The position numbers and the translations under genes were made by a program. The notes below the pieces were generated by a model that was given only the letters and a program-made list of their open reading frames with translations, searched no databases and was not told the origin of the DNA. A stretch of 64,000 nucleotides of DNA from Ancylostoma caninum (lineage: Eukaryota > Nematoda > Chromadorea > Rhabditida > Ancylostomatidae). Where the stretch lies: positions 124,001 through 188,000 of the forward strand of contig JBAJFG010000581.1 of the NCBI GenBank assembly GCA_037903475.1, in the 5' to 3' direction. Below, in pieces: positions 34,201-45,399 of this stretch; position 1 is the first letter of the stretch, and every line of letters begins with the position of its first letter.

Positions 34201-37200
34201 TGTCGACAAGTTGTCGCGAGAAAAGCTTGTCGACAACTCGGTTTTCCGTGGCGTGATGACGTAAAGTTTGGCGACAACAAGTTGCTGGTTAAAAGCTTTT
34301 TTGCAAGTTGTTTTTGGGCAAAGCTGTGCCGACAACTTATTTTTCGGGGTTCTGACTTACATCATTTGTTCGCTACATAGTTTTTACCCTTAAGAGACAA
34401 GCTTAAACACACAATTCCGACTTCTTAGATTTCAGGAGAATAACCATGAACCAATAGCAGAATGGATAGGAGGAAACAAAGGAAAGGCGGGTCATGGATG
34501 CGTCACTCAACGTTTACGTTCTCGTCTCCCCTGTACGTCCTGTCACTTCTCACTTTGAAGAAATTTCATTATGAAGGAGCTAAATTTACTCTGACTGTGG
34601 GCACCAGTCGCTTGCATCTAACTACTAAGAACGACAAAAGTGGCCGACGGCTGCTTATGATATAGTCTGTTTCAAAAACGGCGATAGTTTGGAATTTGTG
34701 ACTGTGATCTGCACTTCTCGCCTGCCTCTCCGAATACAGCACTATTTCTTGCGTTCTCAGCTTCTCTAATATCTTCACACCTACATACGTTCTCCAGTGA
34801 AACACACCGTAGGCATAGTAAACGGCGGGCACAGCGACTAAAGTGTTGAATAAGTGGTGAAGCTCGGATGCTTGAAGTATACGGAAGCCCAAAATGTGGA
34901 AACTCTGGATAGAAGGCATAACTTCCACAACTTATCGTGACTAGGTTACTGCAATTTTCTAAGAATAATTTGAGTTAGAAGCATGCAGCTTGCTGAAATG
35001 AATCCAGGAATTTGCGAACTTCTGAATCGATTCCTCTCAACCATGGTCTAAATTCTCAGAAACGGATAGTTATCTTCGTTATCTTCAAGTTAATTCTTTC
35101 TCTTCCCAACTTCTGCACGGTCCTCGTGAATTCTCTCCACCAATTGAAACCCGGCAAATAAAAAATGGTATGAAAAGGTAGCTCACCCAGGATCGGAACA
35201 CTTTTCGACTGCGGTGGACTCATGTTTGATACCATCTGGAGAAAGAAGATCACCGACAGGAGCACAGTAGTTTCTGAACAATGAATGTCAGCTTTCCACT
35301 GGGCGTTTCATTCTATTCCTTAGCTCTTAATATATTAGGTTGTTGCGAGATCAATTGCCGAAATGGACCCTTCAATTCAAAATGTTGTAACTCGGCTCAA
35401 ACACCACTTTTTTCATCAGTTTAGCAACTGTTCAATTTGGTAGATCTTCTCCGACGATCCAACTATTCTCGCAGCAACCTGATATCAACTACCCTAATTT
35501 CGAGCAGCCCTCGAATTTTCTCAAATTTGAACCGGTAACTGCCATTTATTCTTCTATGATATTTCACCTTTAAGTCAACAACGAGCCATAAATGATGGGA
35601 TGTAGATATCAACACATTCTAAACCTCCCCATCACGCTGATTCCAACGATGTACCTCAAAACGCAGAAAACTGTCGAATAACAGTTTTTGGAGGGTTCGA
35701 AAATGCAGTTTACAGACCAGTTGGGCGGAGCGGTCCGCGTATTTGCCGGCGGTCCGCTACAGAGTGCAACGTTGACCAACACGTCTTAACGTGTATAATC
35801 GATAAAATCAAGGGATTCACGTTCTCACTCGGCTCGACAAACTGTTCCAGATCCTGCTCCGGAAGACGTTTCAAAAAAAAACGGGTTTAAAGACAACTTT
35901 ATAATATTTTATGTATACCGCTGGATTCAGCGCATCGAGGAGAATCAGAAAAACCTCAAACAAGTTGGTACACCGCCTTTAATAATAGCTTCAGGATCCA
36001 GTTATAGAGTCTATTAATTTAATTTTTGAAGCACTCCTGCAGAAGTGTTTTATGGGAACACTAAGTAAACGGACTTAACGTGGAGGAGAGTACCTAATCT
36101 CATTGAGCAGGTTTTCTTACCTAAAGTGATTTTCTCGCAAGCATCTGGTGGTAGAGTGAAACCCAACACCGTCATCATTGATATCACCAAGGAAGGGATA
36201 ATCAAATTGATCCCATAGGCCAGTGTCCTTCTCCTAATGTGTATGTAGTAATAGAGTTCGTGGTAGGAAGCATCGCCGAACACCGTCACGACACGAGTTC
36301 CAGGAGTGTCTGAAAGCAGAATGTCGCAGTTTTGGCTCGAACAAGGGCTTAGAAAAGGCGGTCGAACTCATGAGATCCCATTCTCCATTCTGCAGATACA
36401 CCTGCAGATCGATCGACTCGTTCACGGAGTAGCTCTCCGGATTGTCCCCGTACGGGCGGATTGCGGCGTTCACTGGGTGGCCTTTGACACCTATGTACAG
36501 GAACGGGTTATTTACACATAGTCCTTCTCGAAAAGATAAACATATTCCGTAGCCGCACAAACGCGGCGGGACCTAAACGATGGGCGCGGAGAGAGCATGC
36601 TCTAAGTGAGAAGGTCCCGTAGGTCCCGCCGCGATTCTGCAGCCGCAACGCTATGGAACCGCACGCACAATCTGTCTATCTTTTCGACGAGGACTGTACG
36701 CATTAATGTCCAAGGAAGAACCCCCACCGATCATTTGGGTAAGCATAAAGTCGAGATTTATGTGCTTCCCGCTATACGTCCAACTGCCCATTTTCAGGAA
36801 ACACGTCTGTGTGTCGAAAGGATAGTAGGTGACATCAACCTGAGTAAAGCATTTTCGTTGTGTCAGAAGAAATAATGTGCTAACTATTGACCGCGACTGT
36901 GACTACCAGTGGCGGACGCAGGGGGGGGGTGGAGGGGGCACGCGCCCCCCCCCCGAGAATGGGTCGCCAAATTTTCGAAATTACTTTACAATACAAATAA
37001 AAATCTTGTGTTAGTTTATTTTTAATTGTTTATTTTTATTATTATTTTTAATATATTTTTTATTTATTGTTTATCATTATAATTAATATTATTATTAATT
37101 TTATTTTCCGTCTGGTTCCCCAAAACGGCGGAGACCCCACTTTTCTTCCCACGCGCCCCCCTCCCGCCCACTTTCTGCGTCCGCCACTGGTGACTACCAC

Positions 37201-40200
37201 AAAGAAATGGTTTGAATGCGATCTCGGAACTACTCATTTCTCAGGGAATTTCTCATTTATTTCCAGGACGTCCGCTCTAATCCAATCCACAACTAAGAGT
37301 GTGAATCAGGGATGAACGGAGGTATTACCTAAGACCGGAAGTCGGAAGTCGGGTTGAAATTTTGGAACCTAGGGAGATTTGGGGAGATAGAAACAGCATG
37401 CATGGATTGATATAACTGGACCGTTGCCAATCATACAGAAATCCAGAAACTTCCTCGACGCCAAAATTCAGGAACTACCGAACTTCCAAAACCGGAATTC
37501 CGCTCATCTCTGGTGGGAATGAGTAGAATAAGAGCTACGAATTTCTCATATAGGAAGGAGAAAAGTGAGAGAAAATCAAGTTCCGTAGAGGTTTTTGTGC
37601 CTTTTGGTTGGTAAATAGTCTCTTAACGAACCTTGCATATGAACCTGAAGATTCCAGGTGGATTTTGTTGAACTTCTCCATCGTGGTTCACAATAAAGCG
37701 AGAAGAGTAGGTGGAATCAAAGGCTTCGGAGACGCTGTAAACGTTGTAGTTTTGAGAGGTCTCTCTCAGATGTTGTTCTCTATTTCATTCTCTTTCATGG
37801 AAGCTTTCATAATCTAGGTCTGTGAGACAGTCTGAACAGAGAACTGTTACAGATGAAGAGCAGAACAGTGTCACGAGCGAGCGAGAAAGCTGGTGTGAAG
37901 AGCCCTATTTAGCTGGATTTAGCGACTGCTTTCTAGTCAGCAGTCTGAGAAAAGAAAAACCAAGCGAAAAGTATGGATGGATGGGTGAAGTGTAAAGAGG
38001 AAAACATAATCTCTAAGGTTTAGCTCCTTCCAGAATCAATAGTATCTAATAGTTGCCTAACCGAAATAGAACCAGTACACATCGAACATTTTGTTTAATG
38101 TCGTATTCCTCCAGGATGTTTGCACTACTATCCTACCTACAACTCAGATTCTTCTAGCACAAATTTCGTAAGCTCTGATCAGACGCAGTTTTTCCTGTAG
38201 ACCGTGAAATTAATAGAAAAGCGTAAACCTAAGGTTCCAGGTCAGCCCCGCAGCGTTCTGTGTAGTTTTGTTATGTTTTGTTCTGAAGTCAAGATGTTCT
38301 TAGTTATATTGGTTACGTAACGGTACCTTTTCGCGTTCTGTTAGTTAACTCTACTTATTAGAACTGGATCCAAATATTTACTGATCTTAGAAAATCGAGT
38401 AGACAACCCGAATTTGAATGATCTTTTATATGTTATGGTCTATTCAGTTTCAAAGTGTTGGACCTTCTGTCCACCGGGAAGATAGCTCGCACAAGCATAC
38501 GGTTAGGATAGTCGAGCTGACCTTCACATCGACTCTCTCGTTACTGCATCCTGAGGATTTCTTTCTTCTTTTTTAGAAACTAAAAGATTACGCACTTTCT
38601 TGCATTTCTTTACTTCCACTAATGTTGTACTGTGTTGCAAGGATTATTTCCGAATCATCTGAAAAATTCCCGTATTACAGTAAAACATGTCTTCACTGTA
38701 TTCTTTTAGTACATGTGCTGTAGGAACGAGACAGAATTGGTCAGGGTTTCCTAAATCAAGTTTTTTTTTCTAGGAATCGTTCGTGTTCATTTTCTATCAG
38801 CCTCCGGTTATACCTAGCCTTTTTTATAATTCTGGTTACTGTTTGGTATGTTTTTTTTTGGTATCCGAGGTTTCACGGATGTGTTGTTCATTCTTTTTTG
38901 TCTGTTTGATGATTCGCATGGTGTATTCATATAATAAATTAAATTGAAAAAAATTGAATCAACAAATGCTGAATTTCCTTGGGAGGACAATTGCGGCAAT
39001 GACCACTGAAAAAAATTGAATCAACAAATGCTGAATTCCCTTGGGAGGACAATTGCGGCAATGACCACCCACGTACTTCTGGAAACGGTTACCTGTTGAA
39101 AAGAAGCACATCCGGTCTCCATAACTTGAACGGAGCATCGGGCTCGCCGGCAAATCGAACGTCTTTGATCCCGCCGAACATTTTTGGATCCCAGCGGAGC
39201 TTGTAATCATTCCAATGCTGCAAATTCAGATGAAAAAAAAATTTAACGATCCTTCAAGTCTGGAATGGGAATGGCTTACGAAGTCGATATAGGCGAGGAT
39301 GGACATCACTTGATTCTTCTCGTCCTGCAACAGTTAACCTGATTCCTGTCACAACGTTGCGACAAGCCACGTAAAACTAAGGGACCGCTTCATTTTACCA
39401 CGTCGAGTATCTGATTGAGTAGGAAGCGCACTTTGACGTCGAGTGGCAGCGAGCTGTTTTCCACCGGTCGCTCGAAGTAGTCATAGTTCTAAATTAAATG
39501 CAGTTGCTAAGAGATGCGAAATGAGGAGATCCTAGCGGAAGAATAGTCAGGCTAAGGTGAGCTCATATTTTGTAAAAAAGGATCCCTCATAGTAACTAGC
39601 CATTATGTGTCTTCAGAATCAGATTTTCTTGGAAATGCTCGAGAGCTTCTGCTTCTTCAGCTTCTGAGCATGCAATATCAACGCCAAGGAACTTTATAAC
39701 ATTGAAATTTGGATTGTTCTGATATCAACGTTTCTAAATATCCAAACACTCGAATTATTCGAATACCTATACGCTCATTTAAACTCGAATGAACTAAGTG
39801 TTCGAATGTTAAACTTCTCGAGCCCCTTTGCATATTCGGAATGATGATCACATAGCTTTTCGGGATCGATGCCCTTGTTTTATTTTTAATGTTTGAGTAT
39901 TCGTTCGTTGTTTCTTTTGACATAATGTCTTTAGTTGCACTAATTTTTTCCCTTCTTGTTACCGGATATTTATAACTTTTTCCCTTATGCAAGCATTTTC
40001 GTCCTCTTACTCCGCCCATCCCTTCTAGAATCTCGTCTCGACAGCCCTGGACCATCGCCATTAACAAGCGCTCCTTTCTGCTACTATTGCAAGTGTCCAA
40101 ACTGGATGCATATGTTTTTACCATAATTACTACCCCATGGTTTTACCCTTTGGAATTGATGACGGTCACGGATGCTGATGCTTTCGGCAAAATATAACAG

Positions 40201-43093
40201 ATGATCGCATGGATATCCGGTAATATTTTCTCCTTCGTGAATTCAATCAAAGCTGGAATGAAAAAACGACACCAGTCGACAGTGGCCCCTCCCTTTTTAC
40301 AGTCCGAGTGAATTAACATTTCGAAAACATGCAACGTATCATTGTCTTGCGTGGTACAAAATTGATTTCTCTTGTTCGGCGGCATATTTTGAAGCGGATT
40401 CCATGTTCTGTGGTCATAAAACCTGGGAATTTCACCGTGATGATACCGAATTTTCCTCGTGTGCCACACAGATTTTTATAAGGAAATATGAGCTTTTATA
40501 ATCTTTTTGTAGTTTTTATGGGTTGAATCAACAGGTGTGAAGACTTCGGTTGTGTAGAGCATGAACGATAACGAACCACTTTCAAGCCTCTGAAGACGAC
40601 GTTAAATCGAAACATTAGGCCAAAAATAAAACGTGTCCTTATAAAAACCTGTGTGGCACACAAGAAAACTCAAGTATCATTTCTTTTGCACTGAGATGCG
40701 AAAAAAGGTCAGTTTTCCCTTAACCGATCAAAGAAATGAGAACTTCTGAAGGCAGCGCTCACATAGTAGTGATACTTAAAATTTAAGTTAGGATTTCGCA
40801 ATTTAGCTATAATCCAGGGTTTCCAACTATGATAAGAGGATATCTCGACGGATTTTGTCCAAACCTATGGCGAACAGAGATTTCAGAGCTCTCACCTTGG
40901 CCTTTTAGAAAGAGATATCGAAGTTGCGCCGATATGATAAAGCATTAGGTTAGTCTGAAGGTTGCACCAGATTTCACTCCTTTTTCAACAAGCATAGCAT
41001 AATGGTTCATGGATGGAACCTGGTCTGCCACATTCCATCCATGAAGTTTTGAAGTTGAGCAGCGATACAGCATTCTAGCACATTCTATTGCCGAAAAAAA
41101 TTCTATTAAAGACAAAGAAGTTTCTGATCAAAAAATAAAGTAAATCTTGGCGCCAATTTTCGAACAAACCTAATACGATGTGAGTAGGACAAACAAGTTC
41201 TGTCGAGGGGAAGAAGACTGATGGCGGCAACTCATCCGAAGCACTCGTAGTCGAAGAAATGAAAATTACCGTGGGTGCTGCGTTTAAAGTACTACTATCA
41301 AAGAAGTTTAATGATTCTCTGGGTCCTGATTTGTGAGTAAATTATCTAAATAAATGCACCACTGTGTTGAGGATAAATGCTCAATGTACGTAGTACTTGT
41401 TCATAAAGATGTGGAATTAATGGTGTAAGAGTCTTGTCCTCCCAAAGAAATATCCAGAGCAACCCAATAATCCCAAGGCTTTCATCTTGTTGCGAAGAGG
41501 TATAAGCGAAAGCAGCCTCGAAGGGAGCGAGGCCTTCTAGCTCGGAGATACGCATCTTGTCCTTTGTTGCTTTCGGCCAGGAGTGCTCTCGCCTTGGTTT
41601 TCCCTTTCTCAAGAGACCACACATCGCCAATTTCGTTGCTTTGCTCATGAAACAGCTTCTTGCCAGTACTGTGACGTCACCCAGAAACCAAGAAAAATGA
41701 CATCTTTCAATCATCTTTCCGAGAAGAGTTTCGACGTAGGAATTAGGAGAATATGTTTGTGGATAGGGTGTAATTAGCAGGAACGACAGCCTATTTCTCA
41801 GAATCGAACCTCGAAGGCGAAGGGCCACTATTCTGCCTTTGAAAATTTGACCACACGTTTTAATTTAATTTGATTTTTTACGCACTCACGGTGCGCTACA
41901 GACATAAGAAGAAAATTGCAACTATTAAAACTGGAACCGAGAAAAAAATCCGAAACAAAACATGCTAGGAAATAAATTGTTCGTAGATGCTTTGTTTCGG
42001 AGTTATGGACCAAAATTTTGGAATTTTCCGCGCTTGACCTTGATAAGTGGACGGGGTCAAGATAATTAACGAATTTATCAAAATATTTGGTGGCAGCCTC
42101 AGCCCTAATTTTTGTACACCCGTGTGCAGAACATCGTCCTGAATATTATAGCATTTTCCGTTCAGAAATTAACCCGTTCTCAAAGAAGTTATGCGAAAAT
42201 TCCGCAATTCCCGTGACTGAAGCGAATCCCGCGAAAATTTTCAGATTTTACGGCGACGAATGTATCTCTCAAATCAAACATTACCTATAGACATCTCAGA
42301 ATAGATCATGAAATTTTGCAACAAAACACAGCAAAACTGCTTCTTTGATGTGACAGTGGGACAACGCGGTATGAGTTCTGCGGAATTAAGGATTGTAAAT
42401 TACAGTGGGGCTTTGATTTTGTGCCTTTCGACGAAGATTACGCACAAGCTTCACAGTTTTGAAAGAACATTCAGAAACCGGTGAGGAGACCTTCTACGAC
42501 AGATGAATTTAACAAAACATCTCTTAGAGAAAGTAAGAAAGAGGTTCAATAAGTTTCGAGCAAAATTAATTTCACTGTATTGATTAGCGACCTCTGGATG
42601 TCTAAATACATAAAATTGCAAGAAATAAAATTTGCCCAATGTTCTGGTCATACGGTGCAAGAAACTAGTGTGCATTTTCCTTCCGTGGGTAAAAAATAGC
42701 AAATCCATTGTACAAATCCGGTGTTCCAGACGTTACACAAAGAAAAAAAAGCATGCCGATGGAGTATGCTCATTCGGAAAACATTACATGTATCTTTATC
42801 TGGGATCACATCAAGCTCTACATAGAATACTTTAGAATAGTAGCTGTAGACGGTAGTACTTTGGTGCACTGTGATTTTCATTCCGCAGAATTTTTACAAA
42901 GGAAAGGAACACGTTGCAAAATCTGAGCGTTTCGCACCTCCACGATGCTAATTTGTCATGAAGCATAAATGAAATGTGACTACAAATAGTGCATCACCTC
43001 TTTCAGATACTGCAGAAGACGATATTCATCAAAACTTGGCAGCACAAAGCCAGCAGTTGCTGCAAATACCAGAGTGCTCCCGAGCAGGGACAT
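31212..43093 (-). CDS. Nicotinic acetylcholine receptor-type Cys-loop channel subunit (full gene model)
   Basis: The product is a subunit of a pentameric ligand-gated cation channel of the plasma membrane. Fourteen minus-strand exons with matching phases were read: 43093-42998 (Met, signal peptide [28 protein letters not shown]), 39488-39399 ([15 protein letters not shown]), 39324-39280 (MSILAYIDF), 39217-39093 ([21 protein letters not shown]), 37734-37632, 36839-36728 (Cys-loop [22 protein letters not shown]), 36490-36368 ([11 protein letters not shown]), 36309-36121 ([19 protein letters not shown]1), 35273-35187 (TM2, VTFF-like [14 protein letters not shown]), 33811-33669 (TM3, [13 protein letters not shown]), 33555-33475 ([12 protein letters not shown]), 33411-33357 (tentative), 33227-33112 (MA helix) and 31454 onward ([19 protein letters not shown]4). 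The C-terminus after TM4 is unresolved (31212-31330). The protein is about 500 residues. Loop C lacks the Cys-Cys pair, so it is a non-alpha-type subunit; the exact orthologue is not assigned. Confidence 0.9.
32055..32086. repeat. Partial end of hAT-type MITE
   Basis: CCACTCCGCGCTGCGTCCGCCACTG matches the right terminus of the family. No left end was found nearby; it lies in the last receptor intron together with a C-run (32143-32156). Confidence 0.4.
34049..34355 (-). mobile_element. MITE of the ACAAGTTGTCGACAAGCTT family, copy 3, in receptor intron
   Basis: The termini TCAGAAACCCAATAACAACT and TTATTTTTCGGGGTTCTGA are inverted repeats. The motif order is the reverse of copies 1 and 2, with several TTGTCGACAAG palindromes. 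It lies between the TM2 and TM3 exons of the receptor gene. Confidence 0.8.
35590..35978. mobile_element. TTAA-type MITE, AGGCAGTGTGTCA family, copy C (left end decayed)
   Basis: The right end GGTACACCGCCT is followed by TTAA (35979-35982). The interior blocks (CACGCTGATTCCAACGATGT, TCGGCTCGACAAACTGTTCC, ACCGCTGGATTCAGCGCATC) match copies at 29.0 and 44.1 kb. The left terminus is not recognisable. It lies in the receptor intron between the TM1 and TM2 exons. Confidence 0.75.
36907..37189. mobile_element. hAT-type MITE, 283 bp, in receptor intron
   Basis: The termini CAGTGGCGGACGCAGG and CTGCGTCCGCCACTG are flanked by a perfect 8-bp duplication GTGACTAC (36899-36906 and 37190-37197). The interior is AT-rich (TTATTTTTAATTGTTTATTT) with G/C runs beside each end. 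The copy at 51983-52257 is very similar over its whole length. It lies between the exon ending at 37632 and the Cys-loop exon. Confidence 0.95.
38946..39069. repeat. 62-bp tandem duplication in receptor intron
   Basis: Two copies of a 62-bp segment (38946-39007 and 39008-39069) are nearly identical, differing at about one base in the GAATTTCC/GAATTCCC block. The second copy ends about 24 bp inside the intron downstream of the donor at 39092. Confidence 0.95.
40440..40681. mobile_element. MITE with 40-bp TIRs (TTGTGTGCCACACAGG) in receptor intron 1
   Basis: The left arm, from GATACCGAATTTTCC through GTGTGCCACACAG to TTTTTATAAGG, is matched by an inverted right arm ending at about 40680. The interior carries CTGAAGACGACG and TCGAAACATTAGG. 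It encodes nothing. The element lies in the 3.5 kb first intron. Confidence 0.75.
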
Positions 43094-43099
43094 GGAAGA

Positions 43100-44056
43100 G
43101 TGGCGTGACTTGTCAGGGGAACAATGCTTGCCGAGGATCAATAGCGAAGTCGTTGTTGGATTATGGCAGAATCCTTGTGGGAGCAGTTTGACGGATGGCG
43201 ACGCGGTCCGGACAGCCATACGTATGTCGCGACGACGAGAGAACGTTTATTCAGTTTACAGTATTCACATGCATCAATGAATCGTTTGCCATCACAGAAA
43301 AAATAGGAATCGATTGATTGAGAGATCGGAGCTCGTTGCCGAACGGCTCGGTTCAGCCAGCATACGGAACCAGAGTCTCTCCAGAGGCGGTCCTGGCAAA
43401 CTCTGGAAGAAAAGTGATCGATTTGCTCGTTACTTATTCACCGCCTAAGGCTAATTAGTTACTTAGCTTTGGAGAATGGAAAGAGTGAATCCTTTTTCGC
43501 TAATTCCCATTCCCAAAGCACAGACTAAACTGATTCAGATGAAACGAGGAATATATTTCGACCCTGGTACCAGTTGTCACCAAGTATTTTCGCAGTAATC
43601 TTATGTTTCTACATCAAAAACAAAGCGCTCCTCACTGAACACTGGGAAAGAATTCGGGAAAAAAAAAGACGGAAGAACAGAAGTGGTAAACAAGAAAGGA
43701 TGGAAAAATCGAAAGAAAATAGTCACTTAACTATGTGAAACGAACATTTCTGATTTTAACTGCATGCCTGCTCTGTCAAGTATTTATTGTATTCATGAGC
43801 AGGGCATACAACCATATTCAAGGGTAGGTGTGACATGTAGACAAAATAGACTCTCTCCTCTCTTCCATTATGCGAAATGCGGAGGAATGCGGCACTATTT
43901 GGCGGCCTCTGCTCTGAAAATCTCACCTTTGTCGCCTACACCTCGCCCAAAAGTGTTTATTTGATGAGCTGTTCAAGAAAACCATAATCATATTGTGTTT
44001 CAACTCTGTTTCATTAGTGTCAGTGAAGATCCAATATTACATTGAATTTTCTATGC
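43100..44056. other. 5' flank of the receptor gene; no feature recognised
   Basis: No upstream exon or promoter element could be named with confidence. A plus ORF of 66 codons (43764-43964) shows no motif. Confidence 0.35.
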
Positions 44057-44060
44057 TTAA

Positions 44061-44470
44061 AGGAGGTGTGTCACCTCGAGTATGGATGTCAGCATACTCT
44101 AGACCTTCTCGTCACGCTGATTTCAACGATATACGTCTTAACGCATAGAAATGGCAAGAACCTTGTTTCCGGAGAGTGCGAAAGTGGAGTTCACGGACTA
44201 CTTGGATGGCGCCGTCCGCGACTGTGCTGGCTGCCCGCCACGGCTGCAGCGTTGGCTAACGTGTCCTAACATGTCCGATCGATAGGGTCAACGACTTCAC
44301 GCGTCCACTCGGCTCAACAAACTGTCCCAAGTCCGTCCAGAAAAACGTTCAAAAACAGTGTTTTAAGACCGTTTTGTAACATTTTGGGTATACCGCTAGA
44401 TTCAGCGCATCGAGGAGATTCAGAATTCGTTAAAGTCTCAAAAACGAGAACGAGGAATGATACACTGCCT
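44061..44470. mobile_element. TTAA-type MITE, AGGCAGTGTGTCA family, copy B
   Basis: It is flanked by TTAA (44057-44060 and 44471-44474). The left end AGGAGGTGTGTCACCTCG and the right end GATACACTGCCT correspond to the family termini. The interior is the inverted counterpart of copy A, including CGCGTCCACTCGGCTCAACA. Confidence 0.85.
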
Positions 44471-44474
44471 TTAA

Positions 44475-44989
44475 AGGCAAGGTGCGATCAAAAACTTGCC
44501 CACCCAGTTTTTTTACTCTCTGGAGTCCAAGCCATATGTGTAGCACGTCTCTCAAGTTTGAGACCTCGGTATAAGCTCTATTACTGGATATTGGACAAAG
44601 CGTCCGAGAATTACAGTAGCTGCGGGAAAACGCGCTCCAACCGACAAAAGCTGCACGCGTGCATACTGAACAGCGATGGACGCTCAGATACGCACAGTCT
44701 AATAAATACCTCGTGAAACCTTCCTCATCCCATCAAACGGATCACCGGTCCTTTGAATACGAATTTTTTCCTACGACGCCACAAAAGACAGCACGTACAG
44801 CGCGCCGTATAACGTCATTTGAAAGCAAGGACGCCGCAAACCCGCAAACGCCGTACCAAAATTGATCGATGGAAAGCGTTAGTCGTGGGACCTTTTCGGG
44901 GATTTTTCCATAGTTTTCGTCCAAGGTGTAGCCGTGGGCTACGAATCCAGTAGAAACTCGGGAGACGGTATTTTACCCGGACCCTGCCT
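44475..44989. mobile_element. Second TTAA-flanked MITE abutting copy B
   Basis: It starts AGGCAAGGTGCGATC directly after the shared TTAA and ends CCCGGACCCTGCCT before another TTAA (44990-44993). The interior is unrelated to copy B. The termini resemble each other only over about 9 bases, so this call rests on the TTAA sites and the AGGCA end. Confidence 0.55.
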
Positions 44990-45399
44990 TTAAGCGGCGC
45001 AGGAAAGGTCATTTAAGGTGATATTCGAGGTGATCGACATTACTTACCATGCTATTGTCATATTCTTAGCAAAATTGACCATTTCTGCGAAAACATCCGA
45101 CCATTACCTTGTGATAATAGCCTTGGAGTGCATAAGAGATGTTTATATGATGGTATGTGTTCACTGTATGAAATAACCCCTAAAGTGAAATTTTGAAAGG
45201 TTCTGAGAGATATCACACCTACCGTACCGTAACTCTGCAAAATCACATCATGATACAAAAAGAGCACGATGAGCGGGCCGTGGACCCTGCAAGGGGACAC
45301 CCCCAGGCGGGTTTTCGGGCGAAAGAAGTAACCATCTTCAGATTTCTGGGACGAAGATAACCATTCTGCTCATTCATAGTTCAGGTTAATGCAACTCAC

